From Rubrobacter tropicus (GTDB lineage: Bacteria > Actinomycetota > Rubrobacteria > Rubrobacterales > Rubrobacteraceae): a stretch of DNA of 64,000 nucleotides. Within the stretch, counting starts at the first letter, position 1; the number at the start of each line of letters is the position of its first letter. Location of the stretch: the NCBI RefSeq assembly GCF_011492945.1, contig NZ_CP045120.1, positions 124,001 to 188,000 on the forward strand, given 5' to 3'. Both the position numbers and the translations under genes were made by a program. The notes beneath the pieces are model-generated. The model did not search any database, had not been told where the DNA came from, and was given only the letters and a program-made list of their open reading frames with translations. This document shows positions 17,938 to 26,045 of the stretch, one piece after another.

Positions 17938-18369
17938 GGCGGACCCCTTCGACCGACCGCGCGTCGGACCGGAGAAGCGCGCCGAACCCGCCTCCGGGCG
18001 GCCCGGGGCAGGCGTTATCTCGGTCGAGCGAACGGGTCTGGTTCTTGTTCGGGAGGCCGCGACGGCCGGCACCACCGTCGCGCGGGTGGGTAAGTATCAT
18101 AAATGTTGTGTGACGATGCTTCATTCTAGAGCACGCCGCGCGCCCATTGCAAGAAGACCGTGCTCTCCCTCATCCGGCCGGAGTGCTCGCCCCCTCCGAG
18201 GAGGACGCGAACAGATGGCTTGGCCCGACCCTTCGCGCTCGGATAGGCTGGTCCGCCGACCGGCGCGTCCTGTCCCCTGACAGGGGACGCGCCGGCCTCG
18301 ATCATCCCCGAGCGCCCGCGATTCCTCCCGTAGAGCCGTGTTGGAAGGCGCGTCGAAGGGAGCCTCGCG
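17938..18369. other. Divergent intergenic region between kinase and radC
   Basis: A 432-bp region with no convincing gene. It contains an AT-richer patch at 18090-18130 (GTATCATAAATGTTG) that may hold the kinase promoter. A strong hairpin at 18260-18295 lies on the radC side. Confidence 0.4.
18260..18295. terminator. Strong hairpin upstream of radC
   Basis: CCGGCGCGTCC and GGACGCGCCGG form an 11-bp perfect stem with a 14-base loop that contains a smaller dyad. It lies about 75 bases before radC. It could terminate upstream transcription or act in the radC leader. Confidence 0.4.
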
Positions 18370-19176
18370 ATGGACGAGTTTGCCGAGGGCGGAGCCGCCG
18401 TCACGCGAGGGGCGCCCGGCGTGGCAGAAGCGGTCGCCGCACTACCGACCGCGAGCCCGTCGTTTCCCGGTTGGGAGGCGGCCCGCGACGTGTCCGACCG
18501 GCCACGCGCGCCGATCGCCGAAGAGATCCGGCCCAGGACGCGGCTCCGGACGGCCGGCGCCGAGGCCCTCTCACCCGCAGAGCTCCTGGCGGTGATCTTC
18601 TCCGCTTTCCCCGGCACCGGCGACGCCCGCACGCTGGAGCTTGCCGCGCGCCTGGTCTCGGAGCGTGGCGGCCTCCACGGCCTGCTGCGTTCCCCCGTAC
18701 ACGAGCTCATGGCCGTCCCCGGGATCGGCGAGGCCAGGGCCTCCGCCCTCCTGGCCGCCGCCGAGCTCGGCAAGAGGATGGTCTCCGCGCGCACGCCCGA
18801 CCGCCCGATCATCTCCTCTCCCGCCGACGTGGACGCGCTCCTCAGGGGCCGCCTGGCGCACCTGGACAGGGAACGGTTCGTGGTCGTCCTGCTCAACACC
18901 AAGAACGCCGTCCTCGCGACCGAGATCGTCTCGATCGGGACCCTCTCCAGTTCCCTGGTCCACCCGCGCGAGGTCTTCAAGCCCGCCATCCAGGCCGGCG
19001 CCGCCGCGGTGATCCTGGTCCACAACCACCCCTCGGGGAAGACGGAGCCCAGCCGCGAGGACCGGGACGTCACGGGGAGGCTCGTGGAGGCCGGGGAGAC
19101 CATCGGCATCGAGGTCCTCGACCACGTCGTGATCGGGGACTCCGCGTTCTCCTTCAAGGAACACGGCCTCCTTTAA
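18370..19176 (+). CDS. radC: RadC-family JAB/MPN protein
   Basis: A 268-aa RadC (DUF2466) protein. A helix-hairpin-helix segment (LMAVPGIGEARASALLAA, about residues 115-132) precedes the JAB/MPN metalloprotease-like domain. The zinc motif is H218-N-H220-P-S-G followed by S and D in SREDRD. RadC paralogues are frequent on plasmids, phages and genomic islands, and the enzymatic role is unsettled. The first about 60 residues are extra compared with typical RadC. It opens the long plus-strand accessory array. Confidence 0.92.
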   Translation: MDEFAEGGAAVTRGAPGVAEAVAALPTASPSFPGWEAARDVSDRPRAPIAEEIRPRTRLRTAGAEALSPAELLAVIFSAFPGTGDARTLELAARLVSERGGLHGLLRSPVHELMAVPGIGEARASALLAAAELGKRMVSARTPDRPIISSPADVDALLRGRLAHLDRERFVVVLLNTKNAVLATEIVSIGTLSSSLVHPREVFKPAIQAGAAAVILVHNHPSGKTEPSREDRDVTGRLVEAGETIGIEVLDHVVIGDSAFSFKEHGLL

Positions 19177-19220
19177 ATGCAACTTCGCCGTCCCGCCCGG
19201 AACCCATCGAGGGGAGGAGC

Positions 19221-19541
19221 ATGACCCCGCCCCATGAGCCCCGGCGCGTCCTGCACCCCCGGGACCTCCTTTGCCCCCGCTGCGGCGCCGGCGTGGACCG
19301 CCCCTGCAGCTTCGCAGGACACGTCCAGAAGGAGATTCACTGCACCGAGCGGCTGCTCGCCCTCGGAGACCCCGCCCTCCGGGTCGAGGCCGCGCCCGAA
19401 CCCCCGACGAAACCCCCGCCGGAGAAGCCACCGGCGCCGGAACGGCCCAAAAAGAGGCGTCCTTTGCCCCCCGCTCCGTCCGGACGAAAACCGGCGGCTC
19501 CCGAGGCGCAGGACGACGCGCCGCTCACGCTCTTCGGTTAG
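19221..19541 (+). CDS. Small zinc-finger protein with Pro-rich tail
   Basis: A 106-aa protein with GGGGAGG three bases before its ATG. The N-terminus has CPRCGAGVDRPC and then H and C residues (FAGHVQKEIHC), a zinc-binding pattern shared with small phage and plasmid proteins. Residues 55-100 are a Pro/Lys/Arg-rich disordered tail. The last residues are LTLFG. It may bind nucleic acid. It lies 44 bases after radC. Confidence 0.7.
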   Translation: MTPPHEPRRVLHPRDLLCPRCGAGVDRPCSFAGHVQKEIHCTERLLALGDPALRVEAAPEPPTKPPPEKPPAPERPKKRRPLPPAPSGRKPAAPEAQDDAPLTLFG

Positions 19542-19552
19542 GAGGCCCCGAG

Positions 19553-20050
19553 ATGGTAGTAGGACCCAAGAACTCCCCGTCCGAACCGGGCCGTGCTCGC
19601 CCCGCCCGGGTGGACGTCTTCCGCGCCGAGGAGCTCGCCGCCGGCGACCCCCGGCTCGACGGGGTGATGATCCGCGAGACCCTCGAAGGCGAGCCGGTGG
19701 GCAGGGCGCTGGGCCTGATCCGGTGGGCGAAGAAGCGCTCGCCCAGGAACCCGTACCGCAGGCTGAGGCAGTGGGCTCGCCGCAACGAGCGCGGCTTCTA
19801 CTCCCCCGCGCTCCTCCGTCGCGACGCCGGCGAGGTCTACAGGGAGTACCTGGCCTTTGTCGAGACCAAGCGCCAGGAACACGAGGCCGCCACCGGCGCC
19901 CCGGTCCTCCCCCCGGAGCGGCTCGACGCCGTGACGAGGACCTTCTACGCCCCGCGGAGCCGCGCCGACCTCGCGAGGATCAGCCCGGCCGTCTGGGCGC
20001 AGTTCCACCAAGAGCTGGAGGCCGAGGAAAGGCGGGAGGACGTCGCCTGA
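19553..20050 (+). CDS. Unknown 165-aa protein
   Basis: A charged, helical, soluble protein starting at an ATG with TAGGAGG upstream, 11 bases after the zinc-finger gene. Features are ALGLIRWAKKRSPRNPYRRL (residues 50-69) and a Glu-rich end. No known motif was seen. Its basic central helix could contact DNA or RNA. Confidence 0.7.
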   Translation: MVVGPKNSPSEPGRARPARVDVFRAEELAAGDPRLDGVMIRETLEGEPVGRALGLIRWAKKRSPRNPYRRLRQWARRNERGFYSPALLRRDAGEVYREYLAFVETKRQEHEAATGAPVLPPERLDAVTRTFYAPRSRADLARISPAVWAQFHQELEAEERREDVA

Positions 20051-20099
20051 CCGCGCCGTCCGCGACGCCGCAGCGAACCGTTCTAATAAAGGAGACGCC

Positions 20100-20507
20100 T
20101 TGAAAGCCGACGCCGTGACCCTCTTTCACGGGCTCATCATAGATCCCGTCGAGGACTCCTCCTCCGACAACCTGAGCGGCCTAGCCGAGCTCCTGAGCCT
20201 CCGCGAGGACGCCGGCCTCGACGTCCGCCTGGGCACGTTCCCCTCCGGCCGTTTCTCCCCGGACGCGCCGCCCGCGACCGTCCTGCAGCTGGAGGCCTCC
20301 GGCTCGGTGGAGGACGTCGCGCCGGTCGCCCGCAGCGCCGCCGCCTTCGCCATCTTCCCGGACATCGGGGTTCCCAGCCCGAGCGTCGGCGCCAGGACCC
20401 ACCAGCTCCTCGAGGGGACCGTCGGCGTCCTCGTAAGGCCGCTGGACGAGCTGCGCCTCTCGGGGAGGACCCTGCCGGAGAGGCCCGCCTCCCCGGCCGG
20501 CGGCTAG
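20100..20507 (+). CDS. Unknown acidic protein (TTG start)
   Basis: A 135-aa protein beginning at TTG with AAAGGAG seven bases upstream, a spacing that decides the start. It reads as a small alpha/beta domain (AVTLFHGLIIDPVEDS, AAAFAIFPDIGVP). No catalytic motif is recognised. The next gene follows after ten bases. Confidence 0.65.
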   Translation: MKADAVTLFHGLIIDPVEDSSSDNLSGLAELLSLREDAGLDVRLGTFPSGRFSPDAPPATVLQLEASGSVEDVAPVARSAAAFAIFPDIGVPSPSVGARTHQLLEGTVGVLVRPLDELRLSGRTLPERPASPAGG

Positions 20508-20517
20508 GAGGTCGGCC

Positions 20518-20841
20518 GTGGCAACCGTGACCTCCCGCGAGCGGCCCGCCTCGCGCGACCCGTTCGAGCTCAACCACCGCAACGCCGATTTGGCCGTCAT
20601 GGAGCACCGCGCCAAGAGGCTGCACCTCAGGCACGACACCTGGGGGGAACTCGGCGCCCGCCGCATCAAGATAAAGGCCAGCGGCGCAAAAGAGGTGGGT
20701 ACCCTGCTCAGGTTCCTCGTCGAGGCCCACCAGAGCTACCAGACCTTCGGGCTCCGCGTCGAGGTCGAGGACGACACCGAGCGCGAGCTCGTGCGCGGCA
20801 TCGGCCTGCCCGACCACGTCTTCCTCGAAGAGCTCCCGTAA
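20518..20841 (+). CDS. Unknown 107-aa protein
   Basis: It starts at a GTG after AGGAGG (10 bp gap from the previous gene). A basic helix-rich first half (HRAKRLHLRHDTWG) precedes an alpha/beta second half (TLLRFLVEAHQSYQTFGLRV). No family recognised. Confidence 0.65.
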   Translation: MATVTSRERPASRDPFELNHRNADLAVMEHRAKRLHLRHDTWGELGARRIKIKASGAKEVGTLLRFLVEAHQSYQTFGLRVEVEDDTERELVRGIGLPDHVFLEELP

Positions 20842-20867
20842 CCCACACCCAACGAAGGAGACGCACC

Positions 20868-21338
20868 ATGCGTAAGGACCAGCGCGAGGGCCTCAAGGGC
20901 GCCAGAATAGAGCTCGCCTACGGGGAGGGCCGCAACGCCGAGCCGGCCCTCTACACCCTGGGCGATACCGACGCCGTCGCCGAACGCATGATCGCCGACG
21001 AGCAGGAGAGCTTCACCGTCAAGAGCGGCGAGCTCCTCACCGCCTCGGGCCACCACTTCTACGCCCTCATGGAGCTCGACGCCTCTTTCTCCTACGAGAA
21101 CTGGGGTTGCGGCGTCGCCATCGGACCCGCCGAGAACTTCCGGCTCCTCTGGCAGGGCGAAGACGACTTCGAGGCCTGGATCGCGAAGACGAAGGGCGAA
21201 GACCCCGACTTCGAGTTCTTCCCGTACCGGTGCTGCTACTTCGACCGGACCGACGCCGAGCGAGATCACCACGTGGGCGACGACGGCTGGAGCTTGACCC
21301 CCGGATCGCCTCCGCCTCCGCTGCCCCCGGACTTCTAG
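20868..21338 (+). CDS. Unknown 156-aa acidic protein
   Basis: It starts at an ATG with GAAGGAG upstream. Aromatic-rich strands (HHFYALMELDASFSYENWG, FEFFPYRCCYFD) suggest a compact beta domain. The C-terminus is a Pro-rich tail. It ends the first block of the array and converges on the Schlafen-like gene. Confidence 0.65.
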   Translation: MRKDQREGLKGARIELAYGEGRNAEPALYTLGDTDAVAERMIADEQESFTVKSGELLTASGHHFYALMELDASFSYENWGCGVAIGPAENFRLLWQGEDDFEAWIAKTKGEDPDFEFFPYRCCYFDRTDAERDHHVGDDGWSLTPGSPPPPLPPDF

Positions 21339-21373
21339 GCCGCAGCGCCGCGGTTGCCCGCCCGTTGCGTGGA

Positions 21374-21398
21374 ACGCGAGGACGCGGTGCCCTCGCGT
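21374..21398. terminator. Hairpin between convergent genes
   Basis: ACGCGAGG and CCTCGCGT form an 8-bp stem with a nine-base loop between convergent stops at 21338 and 21445. Confidence 0.5.
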
Positions 21399-21444
21399 CA
21401 GGCCTCCGGTGAGAGCGGAGCGCCGATCGCCGCCCGAAGAACGC

Positions 21445-22818
21445 TCAGGCTCGGGGAAACAGCACGGGCTGCGGTATGCCGAAGGCGAAGCAGATCTCCT
21501 CGGCGAGCTCCCTCATCTGCGGTGGAGGGTCTGTGGCGCTCGCGGCCGAGATCTCCGCGAAGTCCTCCGCCCGCAGTTCCCGCCTGATCTGCGCGTTCGG
21601 CTCCAGGCACCTCGGCGCCTCTTGCAGGTCCAAGAAGTCGCCCCTGGGGTCCTCCCAGCCCTCGGCGAAAACGGCGAGGATGGCGCCCTCCGTCCGGGCG
21701 AGGTTGACGCTCAGGAGGTGCGGCGCCGCCATCGAGAGCCGCGCCCTCACGTCCGCGGCGAAGCCCAGGGTCTGCCAGAGCTTCGCGACGATCCTGGTCC
21801 CGATGAAGTACGGTACCTCCGTCCCGTCCGGCAACCCCGTCACGCTCGCCGGCGCGAACCCGTATTCCACGGACCCGTCGAACCCCACCCGCACGTAGTC
21901 TTTCACCCGGCCGTCGACCGGCCTCCCGTCCTGGTAGGCGACGCCCAGCGTCGCCACCCCGCCGAGCACGGGCCTCGGTACGGCCGTGGGGAGGTACGAT
22001 CGCGCCCGATCGGGCTCGTACCTACGCTTATTCGGATCCAACCAGTCCACGAGGCTCGCGCGGTCGGCGAAGGCCGGTTCGGCGGGCGACGTCGGCAGCA
22101 GGAGAAAACTGGCCCACTGCGTCGCCGCCTCCACGCCCCCGTCCGGGGAGCGGGCCGAGAGGCGGCGGTTGTAGGGGCTGTCCCCGAAGGTTCCCGATGT
22201 TGGGTCGCCGTACCCCCTGCGCGTTAGCTCCTCCTCCAGTCCCAGGTACAGCCTGCGGGCCCTCTCCATCATCTCCCTCACCTCGTACTCCTCGGCGATC
22301 CTGTTCCCGAAGTTGCCCCGCCTGTAGAACCTGCCGTAGTAGCGGTTGTCGCCGTTGAGGGTGACCATGTGAGGCGCGGAACGGCTCGGCTGAGCCCTAA
22401 CTACGAGCAAGCACCGGCTCGGGTCGCCCGAAAGCGGGAACGCCTGGACGTCGAGGTCCATGCGCGGCTGCACCCCGCCCTGCAGTACCTGCGCCACCCA
22501 CTCCTCGACGTTCTGACGCCCGAAAGCGCGGGCCGTCCCCACGGCCGGTAGCTTCGGCGTCCGGTCGGGGTTTTCGTCAACCCCGTAGACGATCATCCCG
22601 CCCTCGGAGTTGGCGAGGGCGGAGACGTCCTTGCACATCTCGGCCCGCTCGCCTTTCGAGCTCCCTAGCTCGCGCTTGTAGTCCAGGGTCAGGTCCTCCG
22701 CACGGCCCTGGGCCAAAAACGCCTCGACGTCCGCTAGGATCTGCCGGGAGAGGGGTCTGCCGTCGAGCAAAATACCAGCCGCCTTTCCGCCAACTTTCCC
22801 GTCAAGCTCGCCGCCCAC
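21445..22818 (-). CDS. Schlafen/AlbA_2-domain protein
   Basis: A protein of about 457 aa on the opposite strand to its neighbours. The N-terminal domain has the AlbA_2 (Schlafen-like) signature: LTLDYKRELG near residue 40, then EMCKDVSALANSEGGMIVYG. Such domains bind ATP or nucleic acid and occur in regulators and some defence proteins. The rest is unfamiliar, with a beta-rich middle and a C-terminal EEICFAFGIPQPVLFP. The GTG at 22818 is an approximate start. The frame is open to 23106, and a TTG near the AlbA_2 domain is also possible. Confidence 0.8.
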   Translation of the reverse strand: MGGELDGKVGGKAAGILLDGRPLSRQILADVEAFLAQGRAEDLTLDYKRELGSSKGERAEMCKDVSALANSEGGMIVYGVDENPDRTPKLPAVGTARAFGRQNVEEWVAQVLQGGVQPRMDLDVQAFPLSGDPSRCLLVVRAQPSRSAPHMVTLNGDNRYYGRFYRRGNFGNRIAEEYEVREMMERARRLYLGLEEELTRRGYGDPTSGTFGDSPYNRRLSARSPDGGVEAATQWASFLLLPTSPAEPAFADRASLVDWLDPNKRRYEPDRARSYLPTAVPRPVLGGVATLGVAYQDGRPVDGRVKDYVRVGFDGSVEYGFAPASVTGLPDGTEVPYFIGTRIVAKLWQTLGFAADVRARLSMAAPHLLSVNLARTEGAILAVFAEGWEDPRGDFLDLQEAPRCLEPNAQIRRELRAEDFAEISAASATDPPPQMRELAEEICFAFGIPQPVLFPRA

Positions 22819-23072
22819 CCCGGGACTCAACAATCGCGCGAGCGGACACCGATTATCCCGCACGCCCGCCGCCGCTTCACCCGGAAACGGCCCGCGCCCG
22901 TCTCCGCCGCGCAAACCGCGTTCGGGCGGCGTGGAGCCGTCGGGCCCCCAGAGGGGGAAGCCCCGCCGCCCGCCAAAGGAAAGGAGTCTCAGTCGTGCGC
23001 AAGCCCGCCGAAAACTCCGCCGGTGAACGGCCGCGCACCCCTCGTCCGATACACACAAAGGAGATAAACACC

Positions 23073-23492
23073 ATGGACCGTGCAACCCGCTGCCGGAACG
23101 CGGCAAGCACCGTACTCTCCATCGTCCGCCGACGCCTCTCCTCCAAGCCCGCCCTCCGGACCCACGGCGCGCCGGCGATCCGCGAGGCGCTGCAAGGTGC
23201 CGAGGGAGAGATACAAGACGTGCTCTATACCTCCTTCGCCGACAAGGCCGAGCACGCCATCGACGACCTCCTGGACGAGGCGAGGCGCCACGAGCAGAAC
23301 GTCCGGATCACTGGCTACGACCCCAAAGAAGACGACCCGGCCTTCCGCTCCACCGCCGAGCGCCTCGGAGAGGCCATGCGGCGTGGCCTGGAAGAACTCG
23401 AGGAGCTCACCGGCCACGTCTGCTCCTTCTCCGAAGATCCCGACACAGGCCATCCCTCCTGCCCGGTGTGCGGCAACTCCGGTTTGATCTGA
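23073..23492 (+). CDS. Unknown helical protein with C-terminal Cys pair
   Basis: A 139-aa protein whose ATG at 23073 has AAAGGAG nine bases upstream. It is largely helical and acidic (EGEIQDVLYTSFADKAEHAI, GEAMRRGLEELEEL). It ends in CPVCGNSG, with an upstream Cys and His that could complete a zinc site. No family recognised. Confidence 0.65.
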   Translation: MDRATRCRNAASTVLSIVRRRLSSKPALRTHGAPAIREALQGAEGEIQDVLYTSFADKAEHAIDDLLDEARRHEQNVRITGYDPKEDDPAFRSTAERLGEAMRRGLEELEELTGHVCSFSEDPDTGHPSCPVCGNSGLI

Positions 23493-23575
23493 GCCGGGGC
23501 GGGTCCCCGCCCTTGCGAGGGACCCGCCCCGACCGGTTCCCTCCCCAGAACTTCGGCCGAAAGGAGACCGTGCGC

Positions 23576-23878
23576 GTGGCACAGACGATAACCACCCACG
23601 ACGATCACTTCGTTTGCCCCTACTGCGCCGCCCGCATCCGCGTGGTCGAGGGCGGCTCCGGGCTCGCCGGCGGGTCCCGTTGTGGGCACCTTTTCAGGGT
23701 CGACGGAGGTCGGCACGGGCCGAAGACCGGCCACTTTGAGGCCCCGGACGATTACTTCGTCTTCGACACCACCCAACCCCCGACCGTCGGCGTCTTCGTC
23801 AAGCGCGACGATCCCCGGTACGCGAGGGCCTTCGAGGCCGGCCACGTCGATCCCGGCTGGCCGCCCCCGATCCGCTGA
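23576..23878 (+). CDS. Small zinc-ribbon protein
   Basis: A 100-aa protein with FVCPYCAARIRV near the N-terminus and a Cys-x-His (SRCGHLF) that could form a zinc ribbon. The GTG at 23576 is nine bases after AAGGAG, a better spacing than the GTG at 23570. It is one of several zinc-ribbon genes in the array. Confidence 0.65.
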   Translation: MAQTITTHDDHFVCPYCAARIRVVEGGSGLAGGSRCGHLFRVDGGRHGPKTGHFEAPDDYFVFDTTQPPTVGVFVKRDDPRYARAFEAGHVDPGWPPPIR

Positions 23879-23981
23879 CGCCTCCGCAGCAACGCATCAC
23901 GTGCCGGGCTCATGCTCGTCGACAAGATAGACGAGGAGAGGTTGTGAGCGGCCCAAAGCCGTCGAAGATCTCCACTGGAAG

Positions 23982-24104
23982 GTGTTCAAAGCGAGCGCGG
24001 AGTTCCATAGGCGCTGCGGCCACCCGATGCCCGACCACGTCGCCGAGCGACTCGCCGAGGCTGACGGGCGCTCCGAACGACTGAGAAGGGCGAGTTTAGC
24101 GTGA
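23982..24104 (+). CDS. Possible short gene or gene remnant
   Basis: Forty codons from a GTG at 23982 end in a TGA that overlaps the next gene's GTG (GTGA). The composition looks coding (FHRRCGHPMPDHVAERLAEA). The same frame stays coding-like upstream to 23935 without a start codon, so a longer gene may have lost its N-terminus. Low certainty. Confidence 0.3.
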   Translation: MFKASAEFHRRCGHPMPDHVAERLAEADGRSERLRRASLA

Positions 24105-24619
24105 GAGGCTGGCACCGTGGCAACGGCATCGAGTGGCACCAAGACCACCCCGACCGTCCTCCACTAAAGCAAGTCCCGAGGACCGCGACCGACAACGCCG
24201 GCGGCGGACTTTACACCCTCTACCGCCTTCGGTGGGACTCGGGCACGGAGAGGATCTGCGCCATGCTCTCGGGCCTCTACACAGGTTCCTCCGGGACATC
24301 ACACCCACACAAAGGGGACGGACGGGCCCACCCGCCCTACACGGCCGCCACGCAACTCCTGGACCTCCTCACGGGCGAAGAGTTCGACATCTCCTCCCAA
24401 GACCGCGACGTCGAGGCGAAAAGGATCTCGGTCAGGGACCTGCCGCCGGCGCTCCGCGACGCCTGGCCGCGCGACAAAAAAGGGAAGCCCGTCAGGCCGG
24501 GCTTGGACGATTCGGGGAGCGGCCTGCAGGTCGGGAGCGGCGAGTTGCGGGAGTTGGCAAGGGCCGCGGGCTCCCCGGCTACCCCCTCCCAACCGTCGCT
24601 TTTTGAGGCGATGTCGTGA
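24101..24619 (+). CDS. Unknown 172-aa protein
   Basis: It begins at a GTG overlapping the preceding short frame. A basic, Gly-rich N-terminus precedes a helical middle (AATQLLDLLTGEEFDISS). The C-terminus ends PSQPSLFEAMS. Short tails ending in a QPSLF-like motif recur in this window (QPSLFDLS in the methyltransferase-helicase, PLTLFG in the zinc-finger protein) and resemble sliding-clamp-binding peptides. No family recognised. Confidence 0.6.
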   Translation: MRGWHRGNGIEWHQDHPDRPPLKQVPRTATDNAGGGLYTLYRLRWDSGTERICAMLSGLYTGSSGTSHPHKGDGRAHPPYTAATQLLDLLTGEEFDISSQDRDVEAKRISVRDLPPALRDAWPRDKKGKPVRPGLDDSGSGLQVGSGELRELARAAGSPATPSQPSLFEAMS

Positions 24620-24724
24620 GGACGAGGTCGGGAAGACGGAGAACACCAAAGGGTCGAGAGATCCCCACGTTTGCATCCTGGGCGGGTAGCGCTTGCCCTC
24701 AACGACTGACCGAGGAGGCACGAG

Positions 24725-25081
24725 ATGATCCGAGCCCATCTGTACTACGACCCCGGCGAGAAAGATCCCTACGACCGCGCCTTCCGGCTGGCGCGCCTGG
24801 AGCTGGCCGAACACCTGGCCGCCGAAGACGGCGTGCCCCACAGGAGGATGCAACCGGCCGACGAAGAGCCCGGCCTCTTCCTGGTCCTCGAAGCCGAAGG
24901 TCCCGACGGGCGGCGCCTCTTCTCGGGCCTCCTGCTCGCTCTCGACGCCTACGGGGCGTCGCAGTCGTTCTTCTTCGAGTTCGAGAGCCCGGAGGAGCGC
25001 CGCTACCTCGAATCCCTGCCTCTGTGCGGCGTGCTCGTGGGCTACAAGGGCTCGCTCGTCCCGCCCCTCGATCCGACTTGA
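24725..25081 (+). CDS. Unknown 118-aa protein, coupled to TOPRIM gene
   Basis: An ATG at 24725 follows a GAGGC box. It is an acidic alpha/beta protein (RLARLELAEHLAAEDG, GASQSFFFEFESPEERRYLE). Its stop overlaps the TTG of the next gene (TTGA), indicating translational coupling with the TOPRIM/Spo11-like protein. No family recognised. Confidence 0.65.
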   Translation: MIRAHLYYDPGEKDPYDRAFRLARLELAEHLAAEDGVPHRRMQPADEEPGLFLVLEAEGPDGRRLFSGLLLALDAYGASQSFFFEFESPEERRYLESLPLCGVLVGYKGSLVPPLDPT

Positions 25082-26007
25082 GCGGCCGGCCGAAGGGCTA
25101 CGCCCCGTGGAACCCTGCCCCCGAGACCCTCATCGTGCTCGCCCAGGTCCGCGAGGTCCTCGAGGAGTACGCCCGCTACGGCGCCATGACCGCCCGCCAG
25201 GTCTTCTACCGCCTGGTCGGCCAGCACGGCTTCCCGAAGAGCGAGAAGGCCTACAAGAGGCTCTGCGAGCACCTCGTCAGGGCCCGCAGGGCGGGCCTGA
25301 TCCCCTTCCACGCCATCCGCGACGACGGCACGACGACCCTGGGAGGGGGCGGCTGGTCCTCCCCGGAGTCCTTCTGGCGCAGCGTCCGCTCCGCCGCGGA
25401 GAACTTCGAGCTCTCCCACCAGGACGGCCAGCCCGAGACGGTCGAGCTCTGGTGCGAGGCGCAGATGATGGCCGGGATGCTGGCGCGGATGGTCTCCGAG
25501 TGGCACGTCCCCGTGTACTCGACGGGCGGGTTCAGCTCGGTAACCGTCACCCACGAGATCGCCCAACGGGTGGCGCGCGCCGACGCGCCGACGGCCTTTC
25601 TCCACGTCGGCGACCACGACCCGAGCGGGCAGTCCATCTTTGTCTCGATGGCCCAGGACGCCGGCGCCTTCGTCGCCGAGCTCGTCGGGGCGCTCTCCGA
25701 CCCCGCCGACGGCCGCGTCGAGGGCTTCTTCCACCCCGAGCGCGTCGCCCTCACCCGCTCCCAGGTCGAGGAGTACGACCTCGACACCGCCCCGCCCAAG
25801 AGCACCGACTCGCGCAGCAAGCGCTGGGCCGGGGAGACCACGCAGGCCGAGGCGATGCCGCCGGACCTCCTCCAGGAGGTGGTCCGCGACGCCGTCTACC
25901 GGCACGTGGACCAGTTTGCCCTGGACCTCACGCTCACCCGCGAGAGGCGCCAGCGCGAGGGGATCCTCGAGGCCCTCGACGGCGCCGCGTCCACACCCGA
26001 AGGGTAG
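25078..26007 (+). CDS. TOPRIM/Spo11 (Topo VI-A)-like protein
   Basis: A 309-aa protein. The N-terminal half has a winged-helix-like segment with TARQVFYRLVGQHG (about residues 37-50), similar to the 5Y-CAP region of Spo11/TopoVI-A, including a candidate Tyr. The second half has AFLHVGDHDPSGQSIF, resembling the TOPRIM D-x-D metal site in Spo11-like nucleases. Related small proteins occur on actinobacterial plasmids and phages. The TTG start overlaps the upstream stop. It may cleave or nick DNA. No TopoVI-B partner gene is adjacent. Confidence 0.7.
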   Translation: MSGRPKGYAPWNPAPETLIVLAQVREVLEEYARYGAMTARQVFYRLVGQHGFPKSEKAYKRLCEHLVRARRAGLIPFHAIRDDGTTTLGGGGWSSPESFWRSVRSAAENFELSHQDGQPETVELWCEAQMMAGMLARMVSEWHVPVYSTGGFSSVTVTHEIAQRVARADAPTAFLHVGDHDPSGQSIFVSMAQDAGAFVAELVGALSDPADGRVEGFFHPERVALTRSQVEEYDLDTAPPKSTDSRSKRWAGETTQAEAMPPDLLQEVVRDAVYRHVDQFALDLTLTRERRQREGILEALDGAASTPEG

Positions 26008-26045
26008 AGCGTTCCGCCCGCGCAGCTGTGCAGGAAGGGGGCACC

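Noticed and set aside
21339-21444. Short tRNA-like hairpin between convergent genes
   Set aside because: It is a single stem-loop with no cloverleaf or anticodon arm, and fits a terminator.
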